Shown here one piece after another: positions 22,882-34,934 of a DNA stretch of 64,000 bases (the stretch's first letter is position 1; the number at the start of each line of letters is the position of its first letter). This stretch comes from Dictyophora rubrovolvata (Eukaryota > Basidiomycota > Agaricomycetes > Phallales > Phallaceae): contig CP114126.1 in the NCBI GenBank assembly GCA_029959195.1, positions 558,001-622,000 of the forward strand, given 5' to 3'. The position numbers were made by a program, and so were the translations under genes. The notes under the pieces were generated by a model, which was not told where the DNA came from, did no database searches, and saw only the letters and a program-made list of their open reading frames with translations.

Positions 22882-24601
22882 ATGGCTCAAGCTGTCGTAC
22901 ACGGGTATTACAGGTTATATCATCTTCAGAAGGCTTTTTTTTTTTTTGCTAGTAAAATTGACTAGTAAACCCACAGATACACTGATATCAATTTTGAGTG
23001 GCAAGTTTATTCATCTTTTGGCGATTTCGATTGTGTGTCAGGATGCCAACTGGTTTGATAATTCAAGGGCCCAAGTATTGGAAAATCCCTCTGATCGATC
23101 TGCACTCAAAGGGTTTATTTCTGGTGATGCTCTTGTTCACCCCGACCATCCCCTCAACGCCCCCAACCTTTCCAAGCAGCCAGGAATTACACTTACAATC
23201 GGTATCAAAAGCTAGACGTCTTTAATATCGTTGCCAGTTGAACTAATAAATCTGTTTTTGAAAGGGACTCTTGACAATGGCGAATCTCGTTTATTGTATA
23301 CCTCTAAACAAGTAGAATATACCAGATACTGGCTACATGCCACTGGATACACTGACGAGCCTATTCCATTGCCTGGAAGTAGTTACCTTATAACAGATTC
23401 ATCTTTGAAGAACACGTATCCCGTCACATTCAATACCATGGCAGATCTAAAAAATGCTCTAAAGGTACAAACACATCATGAAACAGGACCTCGGAAAACC
23501 GTTGTGCATACCCCCCGTTAACTCTTTTGATAGGATATCATGAAAAATAACAAGCGGCTTAAAGGGACAGATAAGACTTTACTAGCATATAGAGATATGT
23601 TCACTCTTACGAGGAAATACTGGCAAGAACGTAACGGGACATGGCTGGCGATCGATATCGAAACATGGGAAATGGACCATACTGCCATAACTGAGTACGG
23701 ATTCTGCCAAGTCACCTGGGAAGGGGCAGCAGGTGAAGAGAAACGTATGATCATGGAAGATGGTCATTTCATCGTCCAGGAATATAAAACGTATCAGAAT
23801 GGCAAATATGTTGTGAATAACCAACAAGTATCATCATTTTTATTATTATCAACCAAAGTTTTCATGTTGATTTTGATTTTCATAGTATTATCTTTTTGGA
23901 AAGAGTAAATATATCAAACTGAAGGACTTGCGACTGTTTGTTCATGATCAGGTTGCCAAGGGGTTGAGCCAAGGACCTCTCTACCTTGTTTTTCATGACC
24001 ATAGTCAGGATATCAAGTAAGTTTTCCAGTTCTCCGTAGCGTGTAACCCAAAAAAAACAAAATTACGTCCAAAGGGACTTGACGAAACTTGGTGCACCCA
24101 TCCAGGACCTCAAGTTCACTCTTCCCAGCGCTAGTCCAGGTGAAGGACTTTACTTGGTGGATACGAGTTCGTTATTTGGCGCTCTAGAGGGCCGAACGGA
24201 TGAAATGCGCGGTTTAGAAAGAATGTGTCTACTGCTCAAAATTCCCAATACGGGTAGATTCCACAATGCAGGGAATGATGCCCATGTATGCCTATTTACC
24301 AAAGGTTGATTGATGATTGATGATTGATTTTTTTCCCTCTTTCTGTTGACAGTTCACAATGCTGGCGCTGGAATCTATGACATCTGGGCAAACGCTTGAT
24401 CAACAGCGCGCGGCTCGCTGGCCGGGACAGGAGACGGTGCTCAACCCTTCCGGCGGAAAGAAAGATATGGTTGATTGGAAGCCTCACCAAATCGACAGTG
24501 ACTATGACGATATGGAGGGTGTTTTTCCGCCTCGTAAGGATCGGGATCAGGCTAGAGCGGTGACGTATGAGACGGACGAATCTGATGCTTGGGCTAACTA
24601 A
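22882..24601 (+). CDS. Gfd2/YDR514C-type DEDDh 3'-5' exonuclease-like protein
   Basis: Eight exons (22882-22913, 22977-23004, 23042-23201, 23265-23464, 23534-23827, 23886-24016, 24075-24285, 24353-24601) give 434 residues. The ribonuclease-H-like C-terminal domain has the DEDDh set: LAIDIETWEMD (Asp, Glu), LVFHDHSQDIK (Asp) and FHNAGNDAHFTM (His and Asp). This is the fungal Gfd2/YDR514C family; Gfd2 is tied genetically to mRNA export in yeast, but the biochemical role is not settled. The N-terminus MAQAVVHGYYR is split by a 63-base and an unusually short 37-base intron (23005-23041), required to keep frame from FEWQ into DANWFD. Intron 7 contains a short tgattga tandem repeat near 24306-24330. 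Confidence 0.83.
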
Positions 24602-25927
24602 ACTTGGAGAATGGCAGTGTTGGGTGATGATGGTATTTGCATACGTGCATGCACTGCTAACAACAAACTTCAAATGAATTGTAACAACAACAACCTGCTT
24701 CTAAGTGGATATGTATTTTCTTGTTCTCTAGTCGTAGAGCAATAGCATACATATCAGTCGATTTTCTTTACTAGTCCACTATTAGAGACCTGCGTGTTGA
24801 ATGGTTTCCGTCGCTCTCTGAAGGTCTTTGTCGTGGCTATCCAGTTTTGAAGTCAATGTGACCTGTTGATAATCTCAAAGTAAGGAACAAGGGGAATCAT
24901 GATAATTTATGACTTGGACATACGACCAACGCTCTCAATTCTACAACAGCTTTGCCGAGTTCTTTCTGTGTGCACGGGATACCTTTTTGCAACTCGGCAA
25001 GAATGTCGTCCTGAGAGAAATCTATTAATACAATACAAACTATCGAATGCCACACTGATTACTTCACCTGCTCAGATACCCTTTCTTTCGATTCACCATG
25101 AGCAACGGTTTTATCTACATTTATACGCTGTTTTTCGACGGAGTCGTTATATTCGTTGGGCAAGCTAACGTGGCCGAGTCGGCCCGGGACGAATAAGCTT
25201 CAGGGCACGACTGCGCTATCGATTATCATTGACATAATGGCATACCGATTGACGCGTTCAGTCCATTTTATCATAGAGTCCTTCTCATTTTCAGTGGACG
25301 TGTAAACCATGAGCAAAGTCTATTATTAAATGAAAATCCTCATTGTTGTCGGGGAAATCATTTAACAGCAAGGCTTAGAACAATTGCCGCCGTTGCTGGA
25401 CGGGAAATCCAATTCTTCCGCAATTAAAAGCCAATTAAAAGCGATACTTGTGCGCAGTGCATTATGACAATTCTGGACTGTTCATGCTAGAATGTAAGGT
25501 CGATGAGAAGCGTACCATCATACTTACTGATATGCTAGTGTGGAGACTATGTATACATTCGAGATTCAAAAAAAGATATGCACCAGAAGGTCGTCATGTA
25601 AAATTAGTGCCTAGTAGTTCTACCTATCTGGTAAATGGTACGATAACAAAATTTTTCTGAACCGATCATGATGAGTTTGTTTTCCAACAGAGATAAGACG
25701 GGTGTTCAACGTGTTGGCGTTTGTGTCTCATAATTTGAATAATTTAGCCCCTTGACCCGACGGAATCACCGGCTGAACCGGAGGGATAGACCAATCAGAA
25801 CCTAGGTTCGAACAACCCAGGCTCGAAATTTGACCTAAATGGAGAGTGCGCCTTGGTGCCATCGGTCCTTTATAAACACCTGGCTTTGGTAGTCGCGATA
25901 AGCCCCTCGTCCTCCCAGATTGCGAGC
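24602..25927. other. Gene-poor spacer upstream of the RTA1-like gene
   Basis: About 1.3 kb, the longest stretch without a supported gene. Short open frames on both strands have no recognisable motif and no consistent splice pattern. A T-loop-like ggttcgaa occurs near 25806, but no tRNA cloverleaf folds around it. It presumably holds the 3' end of the upstream gene and the RTA1-like promoter. Confidence 0.5.
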
Positions 25928-27311
25928 ATGAATTACTACTACTCCTCTTTTCAATTTTTGGTGTTCACTATACTCTCATTATATCCAGTTCAGACCACCG
26001 CCAAACGTCGGATTCCCTGTCCTTCTGACCCATTTCTTTCTCCTTCAACTGATATATGTAACGCTCTTCGGTGAGTGCTTTGTGTCTCGTTAATCGCCGT
26101 TTCTCTGACAGCATATTCCTTGTCCGTTTCAAGATACATCCCTTCTAATGTCCTTTCCGCCATATCTGTCTCGTTGTACACCCTCTCTGCCCTAATCATG
26201 ACTTTTTATATGTGGAAACGAGGCGGTCGATTTATGGCCGCCATGGTCATTGGCAGTTATAGTGAGTAAATCTCTTTTCTCATCTGAAGGTAATGAGGTA
26301 ATGACTCAATGTTTTTGTAGCAATGGCATTGGGACTGGCCATGCGTTTCGGACTACATGTTAAACCTGATAGTAGCGGACTTTATATCATAGAATACCTA
26401 TTCGTTGTACTTTCGGTAAAAAAAAAAAAAAAAAGAAAACCTCCCTCGCGATTACCCATTGCTGACAAACTTGACAGCCGTGTGCCTTCATCGCAGCAGT
26501 GTATGTCCTCTTGGGGCGCTTGACCAGACACTTGGGCATGGATCGGCACCTATTTATCAGTCCTAGTCGAATTACTTTGGTATTTATTAGTTCAGATATA
26601 TCTACATTTTTGATTCAGGTGAGTAAAATGGCTTATATGTGCATGTATGTATATATTAACCCACTATTTCCCTTTATAAGGCTGTTGGAGGCGCTGTTTC
26701 GATTTCAGGAAGTACGTCGGGAGACGTTTCCAAGTCAAACACAGGCTCAAACGTGGGTTCTCTTTTCTGGGGGAGGGGGAGAAAAATGATGCGCGCCCGT
26801 TGTACTAACCTACATGTGATGGTCAGATCTTCTTGGCTGGATTGGCTATCCAACTGGCATCGTTTTTCTTATTCACAGTGGTATTTTCGATTTTCATATA
26901 CCGTGTTCACCAGCATGAGCCGGGCGTGTGGAACATGCACCGAGTGGCGGGTGTACACTGGTATAGAGATTGGCGTGCACTTGCGTTCGTGATGGGGATT
27001 AGTTGTGTTGGAATATTGGTGAATCACTCCACTAGCCGTGTTCTAATTTCGGGGGACTGATACGTTTTTTTTTTTGTCGGAAGATCCGTTCTGCATACCG
27101 TACCGTAGAGCTTTCGCAAGGATTTGAAGGAATGCTAGCGAGATCTGAGGGATTCTTCTATGGACTGGATACACTCCCTTTGTTCATTGCGGTGGTGGTG
27201 TATGTTTTCTTCTGGCCAGGAGATTTCATAAACGAACAGTCGGATATGAAGGACAAAAGTAGCACAGCAGAAAGTGATGGGGCTGATGTAGAAAAAAATG
27301 TGACAAGATAG
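25928..27311 (+). CDS. RTA1-like seven-transmembrane protein
   Basis: Seven exons (25928-26070, 26134-26261, 26321-26415, 26478-26618, 26681-26752, 26827-27018, 27084-27311) give 332 residues. A signal-like start (FLVFTILSLYPVQTTA) is followed by YIPSNVLSAISVSLYTLSAL and further hydrophobic segments, consistent with seven membrane spans. Family signatures are CAFIAAVYVLLGRLTRHLG, SDISTFLIQAVGG and IRSAYRTVELSQGFEG followed by FYGLDTLPLFIAV. RTA1 family proteins (Rta1, Rsb1) are implicated in lipid translocation and resistance to toxic compounds. The C-terminus is a short, charged, cytosol-like tail. No gene symbol is given because paralogues cannot be separated from one sequence. Confidence 0.86.
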
Positions 27312-27340
27312 CGAGTTGTATGGTGTATCTAGGTAATAAA

Positions 27341-27919
27341 TTATAAGGACTTTAGGAAAGCAGAAAGGCCTGAATTGCCGTCGCCCGATTGCTTCTTTGT
27401 CTGTTCTTCTTTCTTCTGGCGATGCCGAGCGAGAAGTAGCTGTAACTCTGATAACTTTTTGCTGGTTCTTTTCATTGAAGAAGAGTGTGAGGTAACTGGA
27501 AGAACATGACTACCAGTAGGAATTTGTTGTTGGGCACTATTCGATTTGGCTGTGTTCCCGTTGTCGTTCCCGTTGTCATTGGTCTCCTTTGTTCCCTGCT
27601 TCTTCCCTTTCTTCTCCTTCTTCGTCTGCTTGGAAACCGCGGGAGGAGCTCCGAGATCCAGCTCCTCGACGAAATAACACGTGGGACAGGTCCGTTTGAG
27701 TCGATGGACGCGACCAGAACTCGTGCGTGACGTTGCTGACCTGACGGAGACGGGATCATGTCCGCAATGTGTGCAGGCGAGAGGAGAGTGGATCAGGTGG
27801 GACACGTTATTCCGGCGTTGCCGTACGGTGTGAAAGGCAGCGAGTCCATCCGAGATGGGTCTCAGGGCATTGACGAGGGCTGCCTGGTAATTCACAGTAA
27901 TCGCGTTGTCATCGTCCAT
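27341..27919 (-). CDS. Rpr2/Rpp21/Snm1-like RNase P/MRP protein subunit
   Basis: Uninterrupted frame of 192 residues. An N-terminal helical segment (NYQAALVNALRPISDGLAAF) precedes a zinc ribbon with CTHCGH and, 23 residues on, CPTCYF. The rest is Lys/Asn/Ser-rich. Two CxxC pairs behind an N-terminal helix is the plan of the Rpr2/Rpp21/Snm1 family, which binds the RNA of RNase P or RNase MRP and helps process tRNA or rRNA precursors. The family call is from layout and is less certain than most here; another small zinc-ribbon protein is possible. It is divergent from the BTB gene with 191 bases between starts. Confidence 0.55.
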   Translation of the reverse strand: MDDDNAITVNYQAALVNALRPISDGLAAFHTVRQRRNNVSHLIHSPLACTHCGHDPVSVRSATSRTSSGRVHRLKRTCPTCYFVEELDLGAPPAVSKQTKKEKKGKKQGTKETNDNGNDNGNTAKSNSAQQQIPTGSHVLPVTSHSSSMKRTSKKLSELQLLLARHRQKKEEQTKKQSGDGNSGLSAFLKSL

Positions 27920-28110
27920 AACAGTTGGGTTACGTAATAGTTTAAAAATGTCAGACGTTCCTAAAGCGGAGATTGAATCTTATTGTCATCCTGGTTTGCA
28001 CAACAACGTCGATTGTCCTTATTGTCTTCGGAAATGGTATATATACTTGTCTACCACGACATGCTAATTTACATCCACTTTCCCTATCACCATCACCATC
28101 ATCTTCAAAC

Positions 28111-29632
28111 ATGACTTCCAATCAGCGAAATAATTCACGTCGACCCTCCCTTTCCATGGCTAAACCAATGTCTTGGCTAAGTGGTGGTAATAAATCATCT
28201 GTTTCGAGCCCAATAACAATATCAGAGCCCAAGCTGCTCCATGATATATACATTGCCGGCACTGTTTCCTCAGCTGGATCCTCTACCCGTCATGGTTCAC
28301 TCGGTGCAGGTGCGACAGTCGTCAAGACTCCACAAGACGCCATGACGATTTCCATGCGTACCCGAACACCGCCAAAACAACAACATCAGCAGCACCAACG
28401 ACCGCAACAACCTCAGAGGCATCAAACTGCTCCTGAGCATATTCGGAACAGCGATACCTCTTCATACGAAGAAAACGAGCCCCCTTCTCCTACATCGCCA
28501 GCTCTCCCGCCTCTCCCGTTTCCGTCTAAAAGCACCCCAGAGCTAATGAACTTCCCCGATTCCACCCCGACTCGCATGACTCGTGAATCAGTTCCTCTAA
28601 AATTCCGGTCTCGGTCGATTCCACCTCGCAGCAGAACGTTTGTCCCTCCCACGTCAATCCCTGAATGTCCACCCCAGCCTGCCTGCGCTCCCATTCTGCT
28701 TTCACCTCCTCCCGATGTTGCGTTAAATCCATCCACCCTCATGATAACTCTTGACACCTCAACTTCCTCTTTGAGAACGACCTATTCTACTCTAACTTCT
28801 CGCCCATCCCACCTCACGAATTACCTATTCTCGCTGGTTCATGCCACACAAGAACGCGAGAAACGCAACTTTCGCGAAACGCTGGTGGAGGATGAAGAAG
28901 AAGGAGAACAAGAGGAAGATGCAGTTTCCCTGCCTCCCCCCGATACCCCATTTGCATCCCTTTTCACTGCACATTTAAACTCCGTCGGCCTTGTACCCCG
29001 GTCTGCTGGGTCGCTTCATTTATTCTTGGATAGGCCTTCTGCCCCGTAAGTGTGCTTTGTCCTATGTTTGTGAATTATCTTTCATACTTAAACCGTGGTC
29101 TAGATACACGCACATTTTATCGTACCTTAGGTCTCCTACAACTGCTATAGGCATACTTCCCCGCTCAGCTACCTTGGGCTATTCCTTCACTCAGGAACGT
29201 TTCGATGCTCTTCTGGAACTGCGGGACGAAGCTAAATATCTCGGCATGGAAGAGCTGTATCAACTCTGCTCTGACGAATTGCGTCAGGCCCAAGATCATC
29301 TCCAAAGCTACGCTCGAAAATCCTCTTCTAGCGGCAGCATGAACAGCAACCACAGCCACAACAACAGCACCAGCTCAGGTTCTCACAATCTCGTCATCCC
29401 TGGCTCGTTAGATCGAGGACGTGCCCCGGGCATGATGCACATGTTACGTGAACATCACGTTAATAATTCCAAGTTGCCTAATATCGTCGATCGGGAAAGG
29501 CATTCTGGTGGTAGCTCAGGGATTATTCCCCACGTTGCGGAGGTTATTGAGCCCATAATGATCTCTCCTGTTTCTTCACCGGCGCGGTCAAGATCGAGAG
29601 ACCAGCCATCTTCTACTGAGGGTTGGATCTAA
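28111..29632 (+). CDS. BTB/POZ (KCTD-like) domain protein
   Basis: Exons 28111-29045 and 29104-29632 give 487 residues. The first 190 residues are Ser/Pro/Gln-rich and disordered. A T1/KCTD-type BTB fold then appears, split by an acidic insert: MITLDTSTSSLRTTYSTL, later GSLHLFLDRPSAPYTHILSYLRS, FDALLELRDEAKYLGMEELYQLC. KCTD-like BTB domains oligomerise and often act as adaptors for Cullin-3 ligases; whether this one does is not shown. The tail is Ser/His-rich. An upstream in-frame ATG at 27973 would add a hydrophobic stretch, but it lies 53 bases from the neighbouring start and I prefer 28111. Confidence 0.75.
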
Positions 29633-29863
29633 AAGGAAACTAGGAAAAACGGAATTTTATGTCTTATTGTTATTTTTAACGATTTCTTTTTGACTTTTTT
29701 TGAAACGCATATTTCGTCTTTCAACTAATTACTTTGCACCCTCATTGTCAATCTTCCATTACACACTCACAACTCATGCATTAAATCTTCATCATTTTTG
29801 TATTGCTTAGTGTTGGTCATAATAAATGAATAGATGCAGATTCAAACTACATTTTCACTCTGC

Positions 29864-31664
29864 TTACGAGGCTTTCTCTTTGCCTTTCAAAGTTAACGGC
29901 TTTTCATTAGCCATCCACCACCTAACCAGATCCAAGGTTGCCACAGCATCCTCTATAGACGAGTGACCCGCCTCGCCTCCAGTCTGAATCATCTTCTGCA
30001 ATTTATCACTGACAATGTCCCTCAACGCTCGGCGGAAAGGTGGTCCACCTTTATGAGGGAAAAGCACACATGTATCCACAATGCGTCGGTGTACCATTCT
30101 AAGTGTTTTCAAGTCATTCTCGAGCGCATGTCCAACCAGAATCGTATTCGGCCCGATAATCGCACGAAGAGCCTGTCGAACAGCCGAAAGATCCAAAACA
30201 GCATTGTTCAGCATTTCAGGTGTTATCCCCGAAAATCTGGTAATGTAATCGATGACTTTTACGCCCCGATCTGGTCGCACGATTTCGTCGAAGACTTGTT
30301 TTCTTTCACTATCCACAACTGACACTCGTGCTACGGACATTCCGGCCGTCGTGTATATCATTTCGCAGTCTAGCGCTGCCACGTCTAAAAATGCATCATC
30401 GCTTAACGTTGGAGGAGGTGCAGGTTCTGAAGTTAGTGTGAAAGGATGTCGGCGGTGTAGATCTTCCGGAGATTTTTCGTAAAACACATGTGGGCCAAGT
30501 GAACACCCTGGACCTGGATGTGTCATTGCGCAGCATTTGTAGGTTTTGATCTTTTCGCCTGAGAAATGAGTTAAATACAGTCTGAGAATTTTCTTTTTCT
30601 TGTATGAGAATAATTACCATTGACGGTTTTAGTATACGGCCTCGCCCAATGAAACGAACAGGCTTCATCTTTACCTTGCCCCAATGGTGTAACGATGAAC
30701 CGTTCACTGCAGCGCTCGCAAACTCGTTCTTCCCCTTCTGAGGTCGGCATGTCACCTCCAACGCCAGACGGGACCTCAAGCATGAACCCCCAGGCAGCCA
30801 TCTGCTCTTCGCTCATAAGTGCACCGCGGTTTTCCAAATCCCGTGCAGACACTCGAGTGATTTTCCGAGCTTTTGCGCGTAGCTGCAAGTCGGTCTCTGT
30901 CCCTACGCTGTCATGCACCGGCGTATTTGGTTGCGGCCTTTTCTTTAGAGATACGATCGACGAGATGATGGCCTGTCGGTAGGTCAGTTTGTTCGTTTTG
31001 GAGTAGACATCCTGTTCTTGGGCTAAAGCGTGATCTCGTGCTAGAGTGGGGCGTTTGTCGTGGAATGAGGAATATAATGTGCTGGATGAGAGGAAGATGA
31101 ACGGTATGAGAAAACAAGAACACGGAACATTGCTTTACACGAATGTGTCATAAAGGGTCTTTAAGCATGATTGGCGGACTGGAATGGGTATTTTACTTGT
31201 AGCGGCCGAGGCATTTAATACGGGTATTAATTGTGTTGTCTCCGAAGAACATGAGTGTTGAACAAGTGCAGTTGAAGGAAACTCACAGATGTGGCGGCAG
31301 CGGCGGTGGTTTTGATGGTAATAGATGGCGACGTTCGTTGTGATCGCACCGGGTCTAGCTTTTGGAGTTTTCGAGGGGGTTGCGGGTCCGGAAGAGTAGC
31401 CGGAATGGCTTGTGGCACTGGTAAAAGTCGCTTAGCAGGGACTGTTTTCAGAATGGACGGCGTAGTTGGAACGATAGAAGAAGTAGAGACCGAAATAGAG
31501 GAGGAGGAGGAGGAGGAGGAGGACACCGTAGCAGACAAATTTGGCGGGTATGGAGCAGACGAATATCTGGCATTGGATCTATGAGAAAACAGACACGAGT
31601 TTCGATGACAAGATGATCGTTCTGGACATAAAATTTCGTCGAACAGTCCCAGGCGTGTAAACAT
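29864..31664 (-). CDS. REX3: RNA exonuclease 3 (Rex3/REXO1 family)
   Basis: Exons 31287-31664, 31139-31239, 30618-31081 and 29864-30558 give 545 residues. The N-terminus MFTRLGLFDEILCPERSSC with CLFSH is the CCCH zinc finger found at the start of Rex3. A poly-Ser run (from a TCC repeat near 31500) and a linker follow, then IPIPVRQSCLKTLYD, LTYRQAIISSI, the zinc pair CERCSERF, and the DEDDh nuclease: AALDCEMIYT, ILVGHALENDLKTL, VDTCVLFPH and AGHSSIEDAVATLDLV. Yeast Rex3 trims the 3' end of RNase MRP RNA. Shares a 170-base divergent promoter with LAG1. Confidence 0.92.
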
Positions 31665-31834
31665 CCTTCTTGTCGATGCGAGCTGGCTCATGCCAGACCA
31701 CAGACCCGACTAGTTGGCTCCGAGCGTCTCAACGTAATACAGATGCGACATTCGGTGTCACGCTCATTTCTGTGACTCCTAGGGATTGGCTCGGCCGTAC
31801 TTTTAGTCTCCCATTTTCTTTCAACAAGAGAAGC

Positions 31835-33613
31835 ATGCCCGCCCCAAAACAGAAAAGCATGTTGCGCGGTATAGAGTACGCCCATTACTTTTTCTGCAAA
31901 TATAACATTCGCATGTCGATTAATAATCAACCCTTTCTAGAGAAGATTCCAACCATCATATAGCAGGCCCGTTTGTCCCAGCCAGGTTGGTGTTTATTGC
32001 CATCTTTTTTTGGAATTAATTTAAATTACAAATTTGTTTCCAACAGCCCGACAACGTCAAATTATTCACGTCCAAGTTCACCTGTGCATATTCCAAAGTT
32101 GCCTGGCTTATGGTCGGACATCAGAACGATGCGCTGGATGCGCGTACCGTCCTCATCTTTCAAAATGATCGTCTATCTGGTTATCATGTATCTTAATTTC
32201 GCGTTCCTTCAATGGCTCGGTCTCGTGTCGCAGGATCTCCAAAATCCATTCAGGTCTCTTATGTTAATCTCTCATCGCGTGCCGTCTTCCACCGATGACG
32301 AACCATACTACCAGAAGGGTCCCCTGGATTTGGTCTTCATCGCGTTCTACGTCATCGTCTGGTCCTTTGTCCGTCAGTTTCTCACTCTCCACTTTTTCCC
32401 TCCCTTCGCGAAATATTATGGAATCAGAAAACAAGCCAAAATGGAGAGATTTGGCGAACAGGGCTATGCCCTCCTCTACTTCTTGTTCATGTCTATATAT
32501 GGTTTTGTACGTCTTCTTTTTCTCAATTCAGAATTCGAAAATTTATGCATTGACTCGCCCTTCATTTCTCAAGGCTGTTATGTCTGGTTCTAAAATATGG
32601 TGGTTTCGAACAGAGCACTTTTGGATTGGTAACAACTGATTTCTCACCTCATGTCCCGACGCTCGAGCTCATTATCTACTTATCCTAGACTATCCTCATT
32701 GGAGGATGACGCCGCTAATGAAATCCTATTATCTTCTTCATTCTGCTTATTGGACGCAGCAGTTCCTTGTCCTCGTATTGCGTCTAGAGAAGCCTCGCAA
32801 GGACTATACCGAGCTAATCATTCACCATATTGTCACTCTCTGGCTTGTCGGGTAAAGACATTTTCTTTGAAAATGTCTAGTTTTCCCGTTGTAAGCTCCT
32901 GACCAAAATTGATTTCGTAGTTGGAGTTATCTAATCAACCTGACTCAAATCGGCAATGCCGTTTTTCTCACCCATGATTTCTCGGATATTTTCCTGGCGG
33001 TAGGTCTCCTACTTAGACGAGAGGCCTACTAATCCTTTCTCTTCAGTGTGTCAAATTGTTGAATTACATGCATTACGACCGAGCGAAAAGTTGCTGTTAT
33101 GTTGTTTTTATGGTGATTTGGACGTATGTTTTGACTTCTATCGCTACTCTTACAATCTGAAAGCCATAAATGAAGGTACTTCCGGCATTATCTTAATCTT
33201 AAAATGCTTTATTCCGTATGGTTTGAATTTGACCTCGCACCGTGAGTCTCTCTCATTCGTGTTTATGGCGCGAGTGGAAATATGTTGAAAATAACGTCCA
33301 CAGCGAGTCTTCTAAACGATGGAGCCCCGAAGATGGAGTTTGGTTCCCATCCTGGATGAAATATCAAATATTCGCCCCACTAGTGCTTCTGCAAATAGTC
33401 AATGTATTCTGGTATCTCCTCATGTGGCGTATCCTTATACGGGCGGTTTTGTCTTCGAAACTGGATGATGAAAGGTCAGACGATGAGGAGGAAGAGAAAG
33501 TAGAAAAGAAGAAGACACCGCAATTACGCAGCCCGTACCAAACACGTGTGCCAAATGGTGTGTCCAGCCGAGCAGGGCGGACGGTGACCGTCGTTGAGAA
33601 TGACGGCGATTGA
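31835..33613 (+). CDS. LAG1: Ceramide synthase (Lag1/Lac1 family, TLC domain)
   Basis: Nine exons (31835-31868, 31964-31985, 32047-32506, 32574-32628, 32689-32851, 32921-32999, 33047-33123, 33176-33241, 33304-33613) give 421 residues. The TLC domain contains YYLLHSAYWTQQF, LIIHHIVTLWLVGWSYLINLTQIGN and LTHDFSDIFLA (the Lag1 His and Asp motifs), then YVVFMVIWTYFRHYLNL, SVWFEFDLAPESSKRWSP and WMKYQIFAPLVLLQ. It N-acylates long-chain bases to make ceramide in the ER membrane. Exon 2 is only 22 bases. The acidic C-terminal tail resembles yeast Lag1. The first two exons are inferred by frame and are the least sure part. Confidence 0.92.
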
Positions 33614-33797
33614 CACCAGTGACATGGTTTCATTACGATAGCCGCATTAATAGTCATATTTACGTACATTTTGTTAACCATGCTTAGCTTACCGACATGT
33701 TTTCCGTTGCCAGGGAACTAGGTATACAAACATAACATCAAATAATATTGTTCAATTTGCATATCACATAGCAATCGTACAAATAAACAAAAAAAGA

Positions 33798-34619
33798 TCA
33801 GCTTCCGACTACCCGACCCAGTCGAACTAATGTATCTTCGCTATTTTCGGCCTCCTCTATCTGATCTGATTGACCGACCTGCAAAGAACAAATTCGAAGC
33901 CGTTGGGACAAATAGGTTAGATGGATCACTTACTACTCGCAGCACGGCTTTCTTGGACGATTCCTGGATTTCGCCAGCTATGATAAGTTCGTCAAGTATC
34001 TAAATATGTATTGATTACGGATGACCATCAATATCAAACAAAGAAGTGCTTACAGCGTATGCCTTTTGGAAATTGAATATCCTAGTCAGCTTGGTTAATA
34101 CAGTCATATTGGTATCTAAGGCGAAGATACTCTTACAGGTCTAACTCGCAAACCTAATATTTTATCATTCGTTTACTTCTAGTTGTCTTCAGCAGTTCAG
34201 TACCACTCACATTTCCAAAATATCGATCCAAAACTTCAACATAACGATGGATAATTTCAAGAGTAACCAACTCGTTATCGGAAGCACCGATGCCACATAC
34301 GAAGAAAAGTGAAGCATAACGCCGATATACTACCTTGGTATCTGACCCCCAAGATTATTATTTAGCGTGGAAAGATAGATCTCCGTTTACTCGCCTTTAT
34401 ATTCCAAAAAATTACACATCCTTGTCCGTCTAGCTAGTACCAGCTGAGTCACATCCTTAACTATCTTCGTTTTAGCTTTGGGAGGTAATGTGGTAAACCA
34501 TTTCGCCAGACGAACTTTGCCTATAATTGTCGAGCATTAAGCCGAATAAACTTGTTCTTTTTTTTTAAGTTCAAAAATTGCATACCTTGCCGTGAGACTA
34601 AAAGTATGTAGTTCATCAT
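33798..34619 (-). CDS. APS1: AP-1 clathrin adaptor sigma subunit
   Basis: Seven exons (34586-34619, 34395-34520, 34211-34341, 34137-34153, 34054-34081, 33934-33999, 33798-33878) give 160 residues. Every block is collinear with sigma-1: [94 protein letters not shown] and [12 protein letters not shown]. It builds the AP-1 core that sorts cargo at the trans-Golgi and endosomes. The intron after GAATATAAAG begins with GC (gcgagt). Exons 4 and 5 are 17 and 28 bases. Confidence 0.95.
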
Positions 34620-34849
34620 GTTGGAGGATTGAAGCAAGATTGAAGCTGGAGGAGGCTGCTGGTCGCGCGTTACTGTCACTGCGTGCACGTTTTGATAATA
34701 CAACTTGACTCTACATGGAGAGCTCGAACGTTCGCCGCTGCTTTGAGCTTGGATCCTTAAAAAAAATAGTAAAGATGTATTCTTGGCATCAGAATGCCTC
34801 ACTATTCCATTCAGTCTTCTTGGATGTGGAATACGCCACAAAAAAATAC

Positions 34850-34934
34850 TCTCCGGGACCGGGATCGAACCAGTGACATTCAGATGAAGTGCTTCCATTA
34901 CAGTCTGACGCTCTTCCAACTGAGCTACCCAGAG
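34850..34934 (-). tRNA. tRNA-Tyr(GUA): tRNA-Tyr (GTA anticodon) with 12-base intron
   Basis: A full cloverleaf folds on the minus strand: acceptor CTCTGGG with CCCGGAG (one G-T pair), discriminator A at 34850, D stem GCTC/GAGC, anticodon stem TCAGA/TCTGA, T stem ACTGG/CCGGT with loop TTCGATC. The loop reads CTGTAA before a 12-base intron (34886-34897) placed right after the base next to the anticodon, the usual position in eukaryotic tRNA-Tyr genes. Box A (TAGCTCAGTTGG) and box B (GGTTCGATCC) are intact, and a T run follows close downstream at 34842-34848, a Pol III terminator. Confidence 0.95.

Noticed and set aside
23042-23225. Alternative frame with GPKYWKIPLIDL in the Gfd2-like gene
   Set aside because: It cannot be joined in phase to the following conserved exon, whereas the chosen frame can.
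25175-25830. tRNA-like words (ggccgagt, ggttcgaa)
   Set aside because: No acceptor, D or anticodon stems can be formed around them.
27973-28110. Upstream hydrophobic extension of the BTB protein
   Set aside because: It would start 53 bases from the divergent neighbour and the family has no leader there; the ATG at 28111 fits better.
31500-31530. GGA/TCC trinucleotide run
   Set aside because: It is the coding poly-Ser tract of REX3, not an independent repeat locus.
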